From: Litsea cubeba
Lineage: Eukaryota > Streptophyta > Magnoliopsida > Laurales > Lauraceae
Assembly: GCA_012931725.1 (NCBI GenBank)
Contig: CM022948.1
Location: 97,762,858 to 97,826,857 of the forward strand
Length of the DNA: 64,000 nt
Direction of reading: 5' to 3'
Both the position numbers and the translations under genes were made by a program. Of this stretch, positions 1-10,543 are shown in pieces. The notes beneath the pieces were generated by a model. That model was not told the DNA's origin and made no database searches. It worked only from the letters and a program-made list of their open reading frames with translations. Each line of letters begins with the position of its first letter. The first letter of the stretch is position 1.

Positions 1-1719
1 TTGGATGCCTCGCACAAAATATGAAAACAGAATAAAAGGACTAAACCAAACAGAATGGACCATAACAGGTAAACAACCATTATAGTAATCCATGTCACCG
101 CAAAACAGAATTTTTTTTTTTTTTTTGCAAACCTAGAGAAGAGACTAAATCCATTGAATACAACCCAGAAGCCTAGGTAACTTTTAGAATTGGTGGCCAT
201 AGAATACAGCATTTATATTGAAATTTGAAGATCCAGATATGAGTACATTACCCACTTTAAATTGCTCAGAAAATAATATCTAGTAATTCTCCTGCTTTAT
301 TTCTATATGAATATGTCAACCAATGTTACAGCCAAACAAAAAATAATGCTGGACTCCATTGATTTTTTTCTATTATTGTTAACATATACTTACGGTAAAA
401 AATCATGTAATTACAGAAAGTGAAAAACCATAATGTATATTTATGCCAAAAGAAAACATAATGTATAAAAGTAACATTAAGTATGCACATGAATATAAAT
501 GTACAATAAAAAAATAGGTCATCACCAAGTGCGGTCCCACTGAAGCAGGGTCCTGGGAGCATGTACATTGTACATGTACAATGTACAATGTACCTCCAAA
601 AAAGGAATAAAATATTAAGCCCAACAAATGGGCTTTAATGTACATTTATTTCCTATGTGCCAGCTCTAGGCCAAATAATCCATAATCCATTTTGCCTCTC
701 TTCTGATACCTAAAATTTGAATTGAACTGTAAAAGTAGAAACCTTTAAGCATCTCTGCTGCCTGTTTAATTTCATCTACCGTCTCTCCTATCAAAGAATC
801 TCTAGATAAATGACTGTTGAATAATTTCTAGAGCCTGTCCGAGTCATGCAACCATTCAATAATAATAATAATAATAATAATATAAAAGCCTATCTGATCA
901 CCCATTTTTTCTGCCTCGTACATTTCATCTAGCCTACTAACCACGGACAAAGACATTAAACTTTTTACATTTTCATCACAAAACACTCCTCAATACCTGC
1001 TAGTTCAAAATTCCCTTTTGCAGCTTCATCCACATTAAATATCTTGAACCCTTTTGGTGGGAGACTCCATTTCATTTATATTCTACCATTAATTGATCCA
1101 CCAATCACTACACCTCATAATCTCCACACAAGATACACCCCATTCCTTTATTAACCACTACTATCTTGCCGGCAAAGCTACAGAAATCTTGAAGATATCT
1201 TTCTCCACATTCACCACCTCAAAAGAAAAGTTGCCACAAGGATGGAGATTCGCGCACACTGCACTTTAATTAACTATCCATCTAAGCAATACCATGATCA
1301 CCAACCACTCATTATTCATTCAGTGCCATACGAAAACCTCTTCAACTATACCCTCTTTCTTTATTCCCTGAACAGGAAAATCTCCCAGCAACCAACTAAA
1401 ACAAGTAATCAAAGCCCAAAATAGCGCATGCAAAGAAAACCCACCCAAAGAGAACTTCACTTGAAGAAAACAAACAGATTCCAAGCACACCCAAATGCTA
1501 GAAGCTGCCCAAACAAGCCCCCACATCCAACCTGAAACAATTCAAACATGGGAAAAAAAAAGAAGAAACTCCTCCCCAAATCAATAAAAGCCAAGTGCCC
1601 ATTACCACAATCTAAAGCAGCAAAAAGGAAAAACCATCACAGATTCAAAAACACAGGAAGAAAAAAAAAAAAAAAAAAAGGAACAGAAATCAACAGAAAG
1701 ATTGAAAGAAAACTCTCAC
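1..1719 (-). other. Presumed first intron of the S-acyltransferase gene
   Basis: No exon of the S-acyltransferase could be recognised here. The stretch holds poly-T at about 112-127, an (AAT)n run near 858-880, a palindromic repeat of TGTACAATGTACA type near 563-592, the RNase H remnant at 640-1065, and A-rich sequence at 1548-1680. The short reading frames are not recognisable proteins. Confidence 0.45.
640..1065 (-). pseudogene. Decayed LINE-type RNase H domain fragment
   Basis: Reading the minus strand from about 1064, the peptide KWSLPPKGFKIFNVDEAAKG then NFELAG matches the start of plant LINE RNase H domains (KWxPPPxGxxKFNVDGAxxGNPGxAG). A frame change follows, with GVFCDENVKSLMSLS, and near the lower end GIRREAKWIMDYLA resembles the RREAN-x-MADxLA motif at the domain's C-terminal side. 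Stop codons, frame changes and an (AAT)n expansion lie between these blocks, so it is not functional. It probably came from an L1-type LINE inserted in the intron. A decayed stand-alone RNase H-like gene is the alternative. Confidence 0.55.
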
Positions 1720-1758
1720 ATTGTTTCCTTTCCAGACTTGGTAAACGCGTTTGGCCAT
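1720..1758 (-). CDS. First exon of a DHHC protein S-acyltransferase (PAT) gene, partial
   Basis: Thirteen codons from an ATG at 1758-1756 read MAKRVYQVWKGNN and stop at a good splice donor (AAT|GTGAGAG, intron from 1719). Known plant DHHC S-acyltransferases of the PAT4/PAT8 type begin almost identically (xKRVYQVWKGSN), with an intron just after this motif, followed by an exon with a GGRLIFGPD-like stretch. Those enzymes are multi-pass membrane proteins that attach palmitate to cysteines. No following exon could be found down to position 1, so the rest lies off the left edge. The proximal promoter is interrupted by the RTE insertion at 2045-4637. The call rests on 13 residues plus a donor site, so it is moderately confident; a chance match is the alternative. 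Confidence 0.6.
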
Positions 1759-2026
1759 TGATAAATCGCACACCCACCCACCACTAGGCCGGAAGAGAAT
1801 CGAATTTCTGAAACTTGTTTTTGCTCATCTTCTCTGGTTTCCCCTCTCGATTGGGACCCACCCAAACGCGGGTCTTCTTCAAAAACCGACAGATTTAATG
1901 AGGGTTTTGGGTTTTTCAGAAAAGCAATTCGGTATCGAACAAAATCACGATTCCGTTTGGCCAAACGGAAAACAGGAGATTTTTTTCGGATGGAGCGAAA
2001 AAAACATATCTAAACTTTTGAACAGT

Positions 2027-2044
2027 TTAGGGCCTTTTTTTGTC
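2027..2044. repeat. Left target site duplication of the RTE insertion
   Basis: TTAGGGCCTTTTTTTGTC here matches TTAGGGCCTTTTTTGTC at 4638-4654, differing only by one T in the homopolymer. Confidence 0.85.
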
Positions 2045-4602
2045 AACGTAATTAGTGCTTATGCCCCCCAGGTGGGCTTAGGAGATGGACATAAGGAGAA
2101 GTTTTGGGAAGACTTGGAAGGAGTGCTACTAGAGATACCCCAAGGAGAGATGGTCTTCATAGGAGGTGATTTGAACGGTCATGTAGGACGTGACGTAGAT
2201 GGATACATAGGAGTACACGGGGGACATGGGTACGGTAATAGAAATGAAGAAGGGAAGGATATCTTGGAGTTTTCAGTGGCTTATGATCTCATGGTAACTA
2301 ACACATTTTTTAGTAAGAGAGAGGAACATTTGGTGACTTATAAGAGTAGCTCATCGAGGACACAAATTGACTTCTTCTTAACTAGGAAAAGAGACCGTTT
2401 AGCTTGTAAAGATTGTAAGGTTATACCGGGGGAGAGCTTGACTTCCCAACATAGGTTGTTGATCATAGATGTGCAGTTACAAAGGTGGACTAGAAAAAAG
2501 AAGTTGTATAGATGCTCAAGGACTAAATGGTGGAACCTGAAAGGTGATAAGCAACTAGCTTTAAGGGAAAGAGTACTAGAGGAAGACGTTTGGGCGACAG
2601 ATGAGAGTGCAAATAATATGTGGGATAAGGTAGCAGAGTGTATTCGGAGGGTAGGGAAAGAAGTCTTAGGAGAATCTAAAGGGGGTGCTCCGGTACAGAA
2701 AGAGGCATGGTGGTGGAGCAAAGCCGTCCAAGACAAGATAAGAGTTAAAAGAGAGTGCTTTAAAACTTGGCAAAAGGATCGAATTGAAGCGAACTTGGAG
2801 AGGTATAAAGAAGCAAAAAGAGAAACCAAAAAGGTAGTTAGTGAGGCCAAGGCAAAGGCATTTGAGGAGCTATATAGGCGACTTGACACTAAGGAAGGCG
2901 AAAGAGAGATATTCAAGCTTGCTAAAACTAGAGATCGGCGGACCAAGGACTTAAACCAAGTTAAATGCATTAAGGATGAGGATGAAAAGGTATTAGTAAA
3001 GGAGGAGGAGATAAAGGAGCGTTGGAAGAGCTACTTCTACAAGTTATTTAACGAAAGCAGTAGTAGTGACATACAATTGGGGCAGCTTACCATTTCTAGA
3101 GAAGAAGCGAATCATATGTTCTATAGGAGAATCAGTAGGGAAGAAGTTAAAGAAGTATTGAAAAGAATGAAGAATGGGAAAGCGGTTGGGCCAGATGGTA
3201 TCCCTATTGAGGTCTGGAGGTGCTTGGGGGAGGATGGTATTAGTTGGTTGACAAAGCTTTTTAATGTAGTGCTAAAGAGCAAGAAGATGCCTAATGCATG
3301 GAGGAAAAGTATTCTTATACCCATATACAAGAACAAAGGAGATATTCAGAACTGTGCGAACTACCGCGGGATTAAATTGATGAGCCATACGATGAAATTA
3401 TGGGAGAGAGTTATTGAGAGAAGACTAAGAAGAACAACAAATATTTCAGAGAATCAATTTGGTTTCATGCCTGGGATATCAACCATGGAGGCTATCTTTC
3501 TCCTGAGGAGGTTAATGGAACAGTATAGAGAAGGTAAGAGAGATTTACATATGGTGTTTATTGACTTGGAGAAGGCCTATGACCGGGTTCCTAGGGAGAT
3601 TATTTGGAAAGTTCTGGAAAGAAAAGAGTTTGTGTCGCTTATATTGAGGCGATAAAGGATATGTATGATAGAGTCGTGACATCTATAAGGACGACTGGCG
3701 GCGAAACTAAGGAGTTTCCTATCACGATTGGTCTACACCAAGGCTCAGCGTTAAGCCCGTACTTGTTTGCCCTAGTTATGGATGAGATTACAAGACATAT
3801 CCAGGATGAGGTGCCGTGGTGTATGCTATTTGCAGATGACATTGTTTTAGTGGATGAGACGAGAGAAGGAGTGAATGCTAAACTTGAATTGTGGCGGAAA
3901 ACATTAGAGACAAAAGGGTTTAGGCTAAGTCGATGCAAAACGGAATATATGGAATGCAAGTTTAGTCAAAGTAGGACACCTGGTAACATAGAAGTAAGTT
4001 TGGGCACACAAAAGATAGTAGAAAAATAAAACTTTAGGTACCTTGGATCTATAGTGCAACAGGATGGAGGGATTGATATTGATGTAAGTCACAGGATTCA
4101 AGCCGGGTGGACCAAATGGAGGAGTGCTTCGGGGGTCTTGTGTGATCGGAAAGTCCCCCTCAAGGTTAAAGGAAAGTATTATAAGGTGGCGGTACGGCCA
4201 GCGTTGTTATATGGATCAGAGTGTTTGGCAGTAAAGCATAATCATGTCAAGAAGATGGAAGTTGCGGAGATGAGAATGCTAAGATGGATGTGCGGGATCA
4301 CAAGGAGAGATAGGATTATGAATGAGGAGATTAGGGGCAGAGTAGGAATAGTACCGATTGGAGATAAAATGAGAGAAAATCGACTGAGATGGTTCGGCCA
4401 TGTTAGAAGGCGTCCAACAGAGGCACCTGTTAAAAGGTGTGAAAGCATGGAGTTTGCCAAGAGTAGGAGAGGGAGAGGGAGACCAAAGAGAAGTTGGAAA
4501 GAAACTATTAAACATGATCTTGCCTACATGGATCTAACGGAGGACATGGCCCTAAACAGATTTGATTGGCGTCGTCAAATCCATATAGCCGACCCCACCT
4601 AG
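2045..4602 (+). pseudogene. RTE endonuclease-reverse transcriptase reading frame, broken
   Basis: Three consecutive segments make up one ancestral protein: about 2045-3625 (endonuclease remainder, linker, and reverse transcriptase palm up to the AYDRVPR block), about 3625-4026 in another frame (FADD catalytic box at about 3829-3840), and 4030-4602 (C-terminal region with GSECLAVK, MLRWMCG, RWFGHVRRRP, GRGRPKRSWKE). The open frame that seems to begin at 1751 is an artefact: its first ~98 codons are antisense to the S-acyltransferase 5' region and join the LINE in frame by chance. The protein would have nicked target DNA and copied its own RNA. Confidence 0.85.
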
Positions 4603-4637
4603 TGGGAAAAGGCTTGGTTTGGTTTGGTTTGGTTTGG
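2045..4637 (+). mobile_element. 5'-truncated RTE-clade LINE retrotransposon, inactive
   Basis: The body encodes part of an apurinic-type endonuclease (ISAYAPQVG, GGDLNGHVG, QIDFFL, TSQHRLL) and then a reverse transcriptase (KNGKAVGPDGIP, FMPGISTMEAIF, FIDLEKAYDRVPR, SALSPYLFALVMDE, LFADDIVL), followed by the C-terminal region typical of plant RTE elements. The 3' end (GACCCCACCTAGTGGG then AAAAGGCTTGG) and a pentamer (TTTGG)n tail at about 4612-4637 fit RTE ends. A target site duplication flanks it: 2027-2044 and 4638-4654. The N-terminal part of the endonuclease is missing, as expected for 5' truncation during target-primed insertion. Broken by a +1 frame change near 3625 and a stop at 4027-4029. 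Confidence 0.9.
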
Positions 4638-4654
4638 TTAGGGCCTTTTTTGTC
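4638..4654. repeat. Right target site duplication of the RTE insertion
   Basis: Directly follows the (TTTGG)n tail and matches 2027-2044 apart from one T in a T-run. Confidence 0.85.
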
Positions 4655-6055
4655 TAGAGGTTAGGGTCTTGGGTTTAGGATTTTGACAAAAATCTTATTT
4701 AACTTGTTTTGAATCAAGCATTGAAACATCTATTTAAAAATGCTCATTTGGGAAATTTTTTTTATTAATAATCCATTTTAAGTAAAATAAAAGTATGTTA
4801 TTTACCTTATTTAATTAGTTCAATTGAAGCCATATTTACAGTTAAATTGATCACTTATAATATGTAATTAAAATAATAAATACATTATACATAATTAAAA
4901 CGAGAGCAACGTTTTTTTAATAAATTTACTCATACCAAAAGTAGTTTTATAGTTTTTATAAGAGGTAATAATTTTAATACATTGCGAGAGTCACCTATAT
5001 TAAATCTGCCTTTTTACACTTAGCAATCTCTTATAAATTGGCATTCATCCTAATTTGAGATTGATTTATAATATATTCATCAATTAATTAAGATTTCTTA
5101 AAAAGATAAATGACTTAAGAAGCAATTGAACTCTAAGGCCACTAAAGCCATTATAGTGATGGTCGAGTTTGAGATGATTTCTTTGCCTAGAATCTATTCC
5201 ATGATAAGACCTTTTCATCATATCCCCTCAACGACCAGCATGCATTCAAGTTTAGTGACACAATAAACTTAGAAGTTTTTTCACACACAGATCATCATGA
5301 GAAGTATCTCTTCAATGAAAATTATCCTTTTTTTATTATTGAGGAATAGGAAGGAAAAGTAATTATAAGCAAATTTAACTTCAAAAATAGTCCTTAACAA
5401 TGGACTAATGCAGATGGCATTACTAGAGTTTGCCTTGTGAGTTGAGAGGAGAAAGAGGGAGAAAGATGGTGATGATGAAAACTGCCCCAACACCATCTTT
5501 TCTGTCTACTTAATTGAGTCAAGAATATTTGGTGAAATTAGACCTTCCTTTTCATGGAATTTCATGTCCCATCACCCATGTTGTTACAGCTGTTGATACT
5601 AGGAGGGGGACCCACAAAGGGATGGAGGAAATCCTCATGATCTTTATATCCAAGCCCTTTACTTTGCATTGTTTGGGCCTTCTTTTCTGAGGTTTGGCAA
5701 GGGTTATTTTATTAGCTGTCTATTTGTGGGGACAATGATTACAAAGATGTCAGAAACTTCCAGCTGTGGAGGGTTTTGGGGGTGGGGCAATTACTCAACC
5801 GTTGAAAGGGATTATTTTGAAATTGGGAGATTTCTAAAATTAACCTCAAAATGTTCACAGTTAGAACTATGCAGTGGAAGTGTTTCTTGAGAGCCATTGT
5901 GATTGGATGGCTCATATTTTATAATAGAATTAGCGGCTTTGGTGGGACAGTGATCAGATTATAGGTTCATGAGGCAGAGTAACTACTGCAGACTGACCCG
6001 TTTATAATTTCCTAGATTGGAATGGGCGGTGCAGATTAATTGATCCAAGTGTTCC

Positions 6056-6517
6056 TTCTGCAATCCCCACCTATCCCGTTCCAAAATGGGCCCCCAGTGG
6101 GTCCTATAAAAAAGTTCTCACGGTGACTCTGGGAGAACAGTTATTACTGGATCACATCCCTAACTTCAAGGGAAATAATCAGGTGATAACTATTCTCACG
6201 GTTCAAACCGTGAGAACTATGGGTGGAGCCCACCTATCACCCAATCCAAACCTTACAACGGACAATGACCCCCTTATAGTCACACGCCCCAGGTTTTTGC
6301 ACCAATGCGAATGAATTGGACCGTTGGATCGACTATATACCCATATGAATGGATTGGGCTTGTCGGCCATGGATGAAGGGATTAGAAGCATTGGATTGTG
6401 GCCAAACTTGATATTCAGAGTGGTCCTATATAGATCTTTCAATCCCCACATGTCCCGTTCTAAAATAAAGCCCCCACCCTGTGAGAACAGTTCTCACTGG
6501 ATCACATCCCTAACTTC
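6056..6517. repeat. Paired imperfect repeat with central perfect hairpin
   Basis: The blocks at about 6056-6172 and 6441-6517 share segments such as GGATCACATCCCTAACTTCA and a CCCGTTC...GCCCCCA stretch, both next to GAGAACAGTT. Between them, 6193-6203 and 6206-6216 form a perfect 11 bp inverted repeat (TTCTCACGGTT / AACCGTGAGAA) with a 2-nt loop. This looks like debris of a foldback-type element; no transposase is present. Confidence 0.5.
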
Positions 6518-6836
6518 AATGCCATAAGAGCATTTGAACGCTTCACATTTAACCACCAGCACAAAGGCCAGGGATGATTAGCGTTTTTTTAGGTACAGCA
6601 TGAAATGTTAATTTTCGGGAACTTAGAAATGACATAGCAGTAAAGGCTTCACTCTTCTTGATGAGTGACTTTACTCCTTTCCAATTTGGCCATTGATCCA
6701 AATAAGCAAAACAAAAATAAATAAATAAAAAGGGTTAAATTTCACCTCGCATGAACTATATCTCTGTTGGAATTTGCCTCAAGTCATACCACTAGCAATG
6801 CATAGCATTATATTTCACCATTTCAAAACTTAGGAA

Positions 6837-6930
6837 GATTTTCTCCTACGCACATGCTCTTGTGACCATCGGACCGCATTGGGGCTCCGCACAACTACCG
6901 ACACCTGTGCACAGTGCGTGGGAGAAAATC
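6837..6930. mobile_element. Small foldback (MITE-like) element, about 94 bp
   Basis: 17 bp terminal arms at 6837-6853 (GATTTTCTCCTACGCAC) and 6914-6930 are inverted repeats matching at 16 of 17 positions. No coding capacity. I could not assign a clear target duplication, so the superfamily is undetermined. Confidence 0.5.
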
Positions 6931-7124
6931 ATCCATTAGACTTGTGCTTGGTTTTCCGTTACTAATTCTTTTTTAATATAAAGCTCTCATTTGTTTAATG
7001 TAATGGAATTTCTAGGAATCCTAAGATTTTGTATTTCTTTGAGTAGTTAAAAAAGTGAATAATCAAAAGGTGAATATCCGGAAATGATCATAAGACAATC
7101 TCCTATTCAAGTGAAGTTTCATCA

Positions 7125-7585
7125 TGATGAGTCAGGCCCAAGTGGCCTAGAATATGATGAGCCAGATCCAAATCCACCAGGGAAGCCCAGGTCTAGATCC
7201 ACGGAGTGACCAAGTCAAGGCAGGCATCTACGTCGCTTTGGAAGCAGTCCCGCTTCTACCAATTCCTGCGGAGAATATCTCACCTGCCTCCACCTGGCCC
7301 GTCCCTCGAGGACAGCTCTGAGGCTCCAAAGAGAAGTCGTCCCCATCTGTTAGGGGAGGACTATAAATAGAGGAGCCCTCCTATCACTGAGGGGATGAAC
7401 ATCTTACTCTCTCTCTCTCGCTTGTAATCCACCTTATCAATAAAAGATCACCATATTCAAAGTGGACGTAGGTCATACAGACCGAACCACTATAAATTCC
7501 CTCTCTCTCTCATTTATTTACTACATTTTCACCTAGCATTTATTACTTGACCGGTGGTGTCCGAAACCCAATTTTGGCATCATCA
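7125..7585 (+). repeat. Left LTR (461 bp)
   Basis: Contains a TATA box (TATAAATAG, 7362-7370), a CT-rich stretch at about 7406-7419, and an AATAAA signal at 7439-7444. Compared with the right LTR it has C at 7381 (T at 9731), one extra CT, and one extra T. Confidence 0.95.
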
Positions 7586-7606
7586 GTTTGGCGCCGTCTG
7601 TGGGGA
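7586..7606 (+). promoter_or_regulatory. Primer binding site of the LTR element
   Basis: GTTTGGCGCCGTCTGTGGGG begins directly after the left LTR. TGGCGCCGT would pair with the 3' end of tRNA-Asp (ACGGCGCCA), a primer choice known from plant Ty3/gypsy elements. Confidence 0.6.
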
Positions 7607-7650
7607 ACGAAAAGCTAAAGTTCTCACTTCACACATCTTCTTCAGAAATT

Positions 7651-7917
7651 ATGGTGATCACCACAAGATCAGCAAGACGACCGGAGGATAATCTCACTCA
7701 AGATGGGCGCCCAACAGGCCTAGGCCCTTCCGGGCGTCCAGGCCCTTCTAGGCGCCCAGACTCCCCCAGGCGGGGAGAGGATGTTCCTCCACCGAATGAC
7801 CATACCTCGAATGCTCCTACGCCCTCTCCTCAGCTTGAGAAGCTATCTCATTTCTTCTTCTGGGATGACCCATCAGAAGTTACCGAGGGGCAGAGTCTTG
7901 GAATTTACATTTGTTAA
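7651..7917 (+). CDS. Short gag-like N-terminal reading frame in the LTR element
   Basis: From the ATG at 7651 the frame begins MVITTRSARRPEDNLTQ and runs 88 codons to a stop at 7915-7917. A TTRS-type start soon after the primer site is typical of plant gypsy gag proteins. The rest is Pro/Gly/Arg-rich with no capsid or zinc-knuckle motif, so it is at most a gag remnant. The same frame can be extended upstream to 7588, but that would read through the primer binding site, so 7651 is preferred. Confidence 0.4.
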   Translation: MVITTRSARRPEDNLTQDGRPTGLGPSGRPGPSRRPDSPRRGEDVPPPNDHTSNAPTPSPQLEKLSHFFFWDDPSEVTEGQSLGIYIC

Positions 7918-7939
7918 AGGATATATCATGCCCAAAGCA

Positions 7940-8580
7940 TCCCTCGGGCGCCCCGGACTCCCCCGGGCGCCCAAGTCCTTCTCTCCTCGCCCAAGGGGGG
8001 ATCTCGCCCAACTTGGCCTCACTGCGTGGGCTGCTCGCCCAAGGGGGCATCACCGCGCCTCCCTCGCCCTTGCTGCTCGCCCAGGGGGCCCCTCGTCCTC
8101 GCCCAGCGCTACCAGCGCGCCGCCCGCGGGGCCCGCTCCTCCCTCGCCCGAGCCTCCCTCGCCCAGCGCTGCCAGCGCGCCGCCCGCGGGGCCAGCTCCT
8201 CCCCTCTGCCGCGACGCCCACGGGCTGGGCGCCTCCCTCTGCCGCGACGCCCACGGGCTGGGCGCCCCTTGCAGCGCCCAGCACCGCCGCTGCTGCCTCG
8301 GCCGCGACGCCCACGGGCTGGGCGCCTCCCTCTGTCGCGACGCCCACGGGCTGGGCGCCCCTTGCAGCGCCCAGCGTCGCCGCTGCTGCCTCTGCCGCGA
8401 CGCCCACGGGCTGGGCGCCCCTTGCAGCGCCCAGCGCCGCTGCTGCCTCTGCTTCAATCCCGGACTGGGCGCCCCCTGCGGCGCCCAGTGCTGCTGCCGC
8501 GACGCCCACGGGCTGGAAGCCCGGGCTCCGCTCGCCAGCGCCATCAGCCACGCCATCCTCTCCTTCAACCTCGCCTAGTG
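7940..8580 (+). repeat. GC-rich tandem repeats in the LTR element interior
   Basis: The core at about 8209-8515 repeats GCGACGCCCACGGGCTGG units alternating with GCAGCGCCCAGC-type units. All three plus-strand frames and two minus-strand frames stay open over several hundred bases because of the repeat, giving Pro/Ala/Arg-rich peptides (for instance ATPTGWAP repeats at 7911-8750). GGCGCCC occurs at least a dozen times across the interior, into 9150-9280. I do not regard any of these frames as a demonstrated gene. Base composition is far richer in GC than its surroundings. Confidence 0.75.
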
Positions 8581-8753
8581 CTCCTTGCGCGATTGCTGCA
8601 GTCTGCTCAACAACGGTCTCCGTCTGTTTTTTCTCTACTGCACCCATCATTACAGCTACTTGCACACTCTTCTCATTCTCTTGGGATGATTTTCTCTCTC
8701 TTGGATGTTCCATTTGGATGAATCATCTCGCGGATCGCCCTACGTGGTGACCT

Positions 8754-9075
8754 GCCTCTGTACTGTTCTCAAACAGGCAGCCTATACATCCGGCTTAGCG
8801 GCTCTCTCACGGGTCGCCAAAAAGCTTGGCCTCTGCACTGTTTTTAAACAGGCAGCCTATCTCCAGCTTAGCGGCTCTCTCGCGGGTCGCCAAAAAAGCT
8901 TGGCCTCTGCACTGTTTTTAAACAGGCAGCCTATCTCCAGCTTAGCGGCTCTCTCGCGGGTCGCCAAAAAGCTTGGCCTCTGCACTGTTCTTAAACAGAC
9001 AGTCTATATATCCAGCTTAGCGGCCCTCTCGCGGGTTGCAAAAAACGCTTCGTCTCTGCGCTGCTCTCAAGCAGG
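8754..9075 (+). repeat. Tandem array of ~74 bp units in the LTR element
   Basis: Units start at 8754, 8829, 8903, 8976 and, partially, 9052, each beginning GCCTCTGCACTGTT and including TTAGCGGCTCTCTCGCGGGT. Unit lengths are 73-76 bp. Small indels shift the reading frame between units, which argues against selection on a protein. Confidence 0.85.
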
Positions 9076-9474
9076 CAAGAAGTCTGCCTCTCTTTCCAGA
9101 TTGAATGTCAACAATCGGGCCTCAACCGCTCCTGGATACTAAAGATCCTCCTGGCATCCCAGCTCCCTGCTGGCGCCCAGCACTCTAGCACCCTGGCGCC
9201 CAGCTCCCTGGCACCTTTGCTCCTGGCGCCCAGACTGCCTGTCGACCGCCCAGGCCTCTTCCGGGCGCCCAGCCTCCTGCTGCCTGCTTCGTCTGTTGGC
9301 GCAACCACCTCCTCTCCGCCTGCACAGCAAACTGCAGATCGGCCGCTTGGTACCTCGTCCTCTGCTCCAACTTTGGGTCTGGGGCATTCTTTTTAGCAAG
9401 TTTTAGGCTCATCTCCTTCTTCTCAAAATGCCCCCCTTTCAAAGCTTCTTTGTGCGCAGGGCATTGGGGGCAAA

Positions 9475-9932
9475 TGATGAGTCAGGCCCAAGTGGCCTAG
9501 AATATGATGAGCCAGATCCAAATCCACCAGGGAAGCCCAGGTCTAGATCCACGGAGTGACCAAGTCAAGGCAGGCATCTACGTCGCTTTGGAAGCAGTCC
9601 CGCTTCTACCAATTCCTGCGGAGAATATCTCACCTGCCTCCACCTGGCCCGTCCCTCGAGGACAGCTCTGAGGCTCCAAAGAGAAGTCGTCCCCATCTGT
9701 TAGGGGAGGACTATAAATAGAGGAGCCCTCTTATCACTGAGGGGATGAACATCTTACTCTCTCTCTCTCGCTTGTAATCCACCTTATCAATAAAAGATCA
9801 CCATATTCAAAGTGGACGTAGGTCATACAGACCGAACCACTATAAATTCCCTCTCTCTCATTTATTACTACATTTTCACCTAGCATTTATTACTTGACCG
9901 GTGGTGTCCGAAACCCAATTTTGGCATCATCA
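9475..9932 (+). repeat. Right LTR (458 bp)
   Basis: Nearly identical to 7125-7585, with its own TATA box at 9712-9720. Followed by the CATCA target duplication at 9933-9937. Confidence 0.95.
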
Positions 9933-10543
9933 CATCATACTAGTAATTTAAACACTCAAATACAAGGAAAGCCAAGTCCTACCGAGGTTGCTATATTATA
10001 TCCTCACCCCTAACTTTATGTGGAGCTCATTTGACGTTAAATTCCTATATAGCCAATTCCTATATATATTCTATGCAAATAAACAAGTTTTAATTAGACT
10101 ACCCTCTCTTTAATTCTTTGTTTTTCTCCACAATAAAATTGCACATTTGGATATCATCTCTTCTGTAACAACAATAATGAAGAGTCGAAGGAGACTACGT
10201 ACAAGGGCTTCTGGTGGTGTTTCACCTCTTTTCTTCATACTCATTAGCATTCATCAATGGGTGGTATTTCAAATGAGCTCATTATTACCATTTTTGTTTT
10301 TTATTGGCGGGAAATGAAGGAACCACAGATGCCTCTTTTTCTTATGATTCATTCAAATTAACAATTCAAGTACTCCCCACATATCTCATCAATGGCATTG
10401 GCATTCACATCAGGCCCACACATTTTATTAAAAACTTGCATCAATTCAAAGTAACATCATTCATCATTCTTTTATCAATAAAATCATAAGAGTCTAATTC
10501 TATATATCATTTGGCAAGTACTAAAAGACCATTTGTTATCGTT

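Larger units (their letters stand above)
4655..7119. other. Spacer without recognisable genes
   Basis: AT-rich sequence with only short, unconvincing reading frames. It holds a pair of related sequence blocks (about 6056-6172 and 6441-6517) around a perfect hairpin at 6193-6216, and a small foldback element at 6837-6930. No conserved protein segment was recognised on either strand. Confidence 0.6.
7125..9932 (+). mobile_element. Young non-autonomous LTR retrotransposon, 2.8 kb
   Basis: Two LTRs (7125-7585 and 9475-9932) flank a 1.9 kb interior and are bordered by the 5 bp duplication CATCA (7120-7124 and 9933-9937). Each LTR begins TGATGA and ends TCATCA. A primer binding site (TGGCGCCGT, matching a tRNA-Asp 3' end) follows the left LTR, and a purine tract (ATTGGGGGCAAA, 9463-9474) precedes the right one. 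The interior has a short gag-like start but no protease, reverse transcriptase, RNase H or integrase, so it must depend on enzymes from another element. The primer site and TTRS-type gag start suggest Ty3/gypsy ancestry. The LTRs differ by one substitution and two small indels, pointing to a recent insertion. Confidence 0.95.

Noticed and set aside
1548..1787. Lysine-rich 79-codon frame
   Set aside because: Product of A-rich intron sequence; no conserved motif, and it overlaps the S-acyltransferase exon on the other strand.
1751..2044. N-terminal ~98 codons of a long plus-strand frame continuing into the LINE
   Set aside because: Lies outside the LINE target duplication and is antisense to the 5' region of the S-acyltransferase gene; the fusion is accidental.
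7880..8713. Large overlapping frames on both strands in the LTR element
   Set aside because: Open because of GC-rich tandem repeats; peptides are low-complexity and differ in every frame.
8754..9075. CRISPR-like array
   Set aside because: Whole units repeat without distinct spacers, and the context is a plant retrotransposon.
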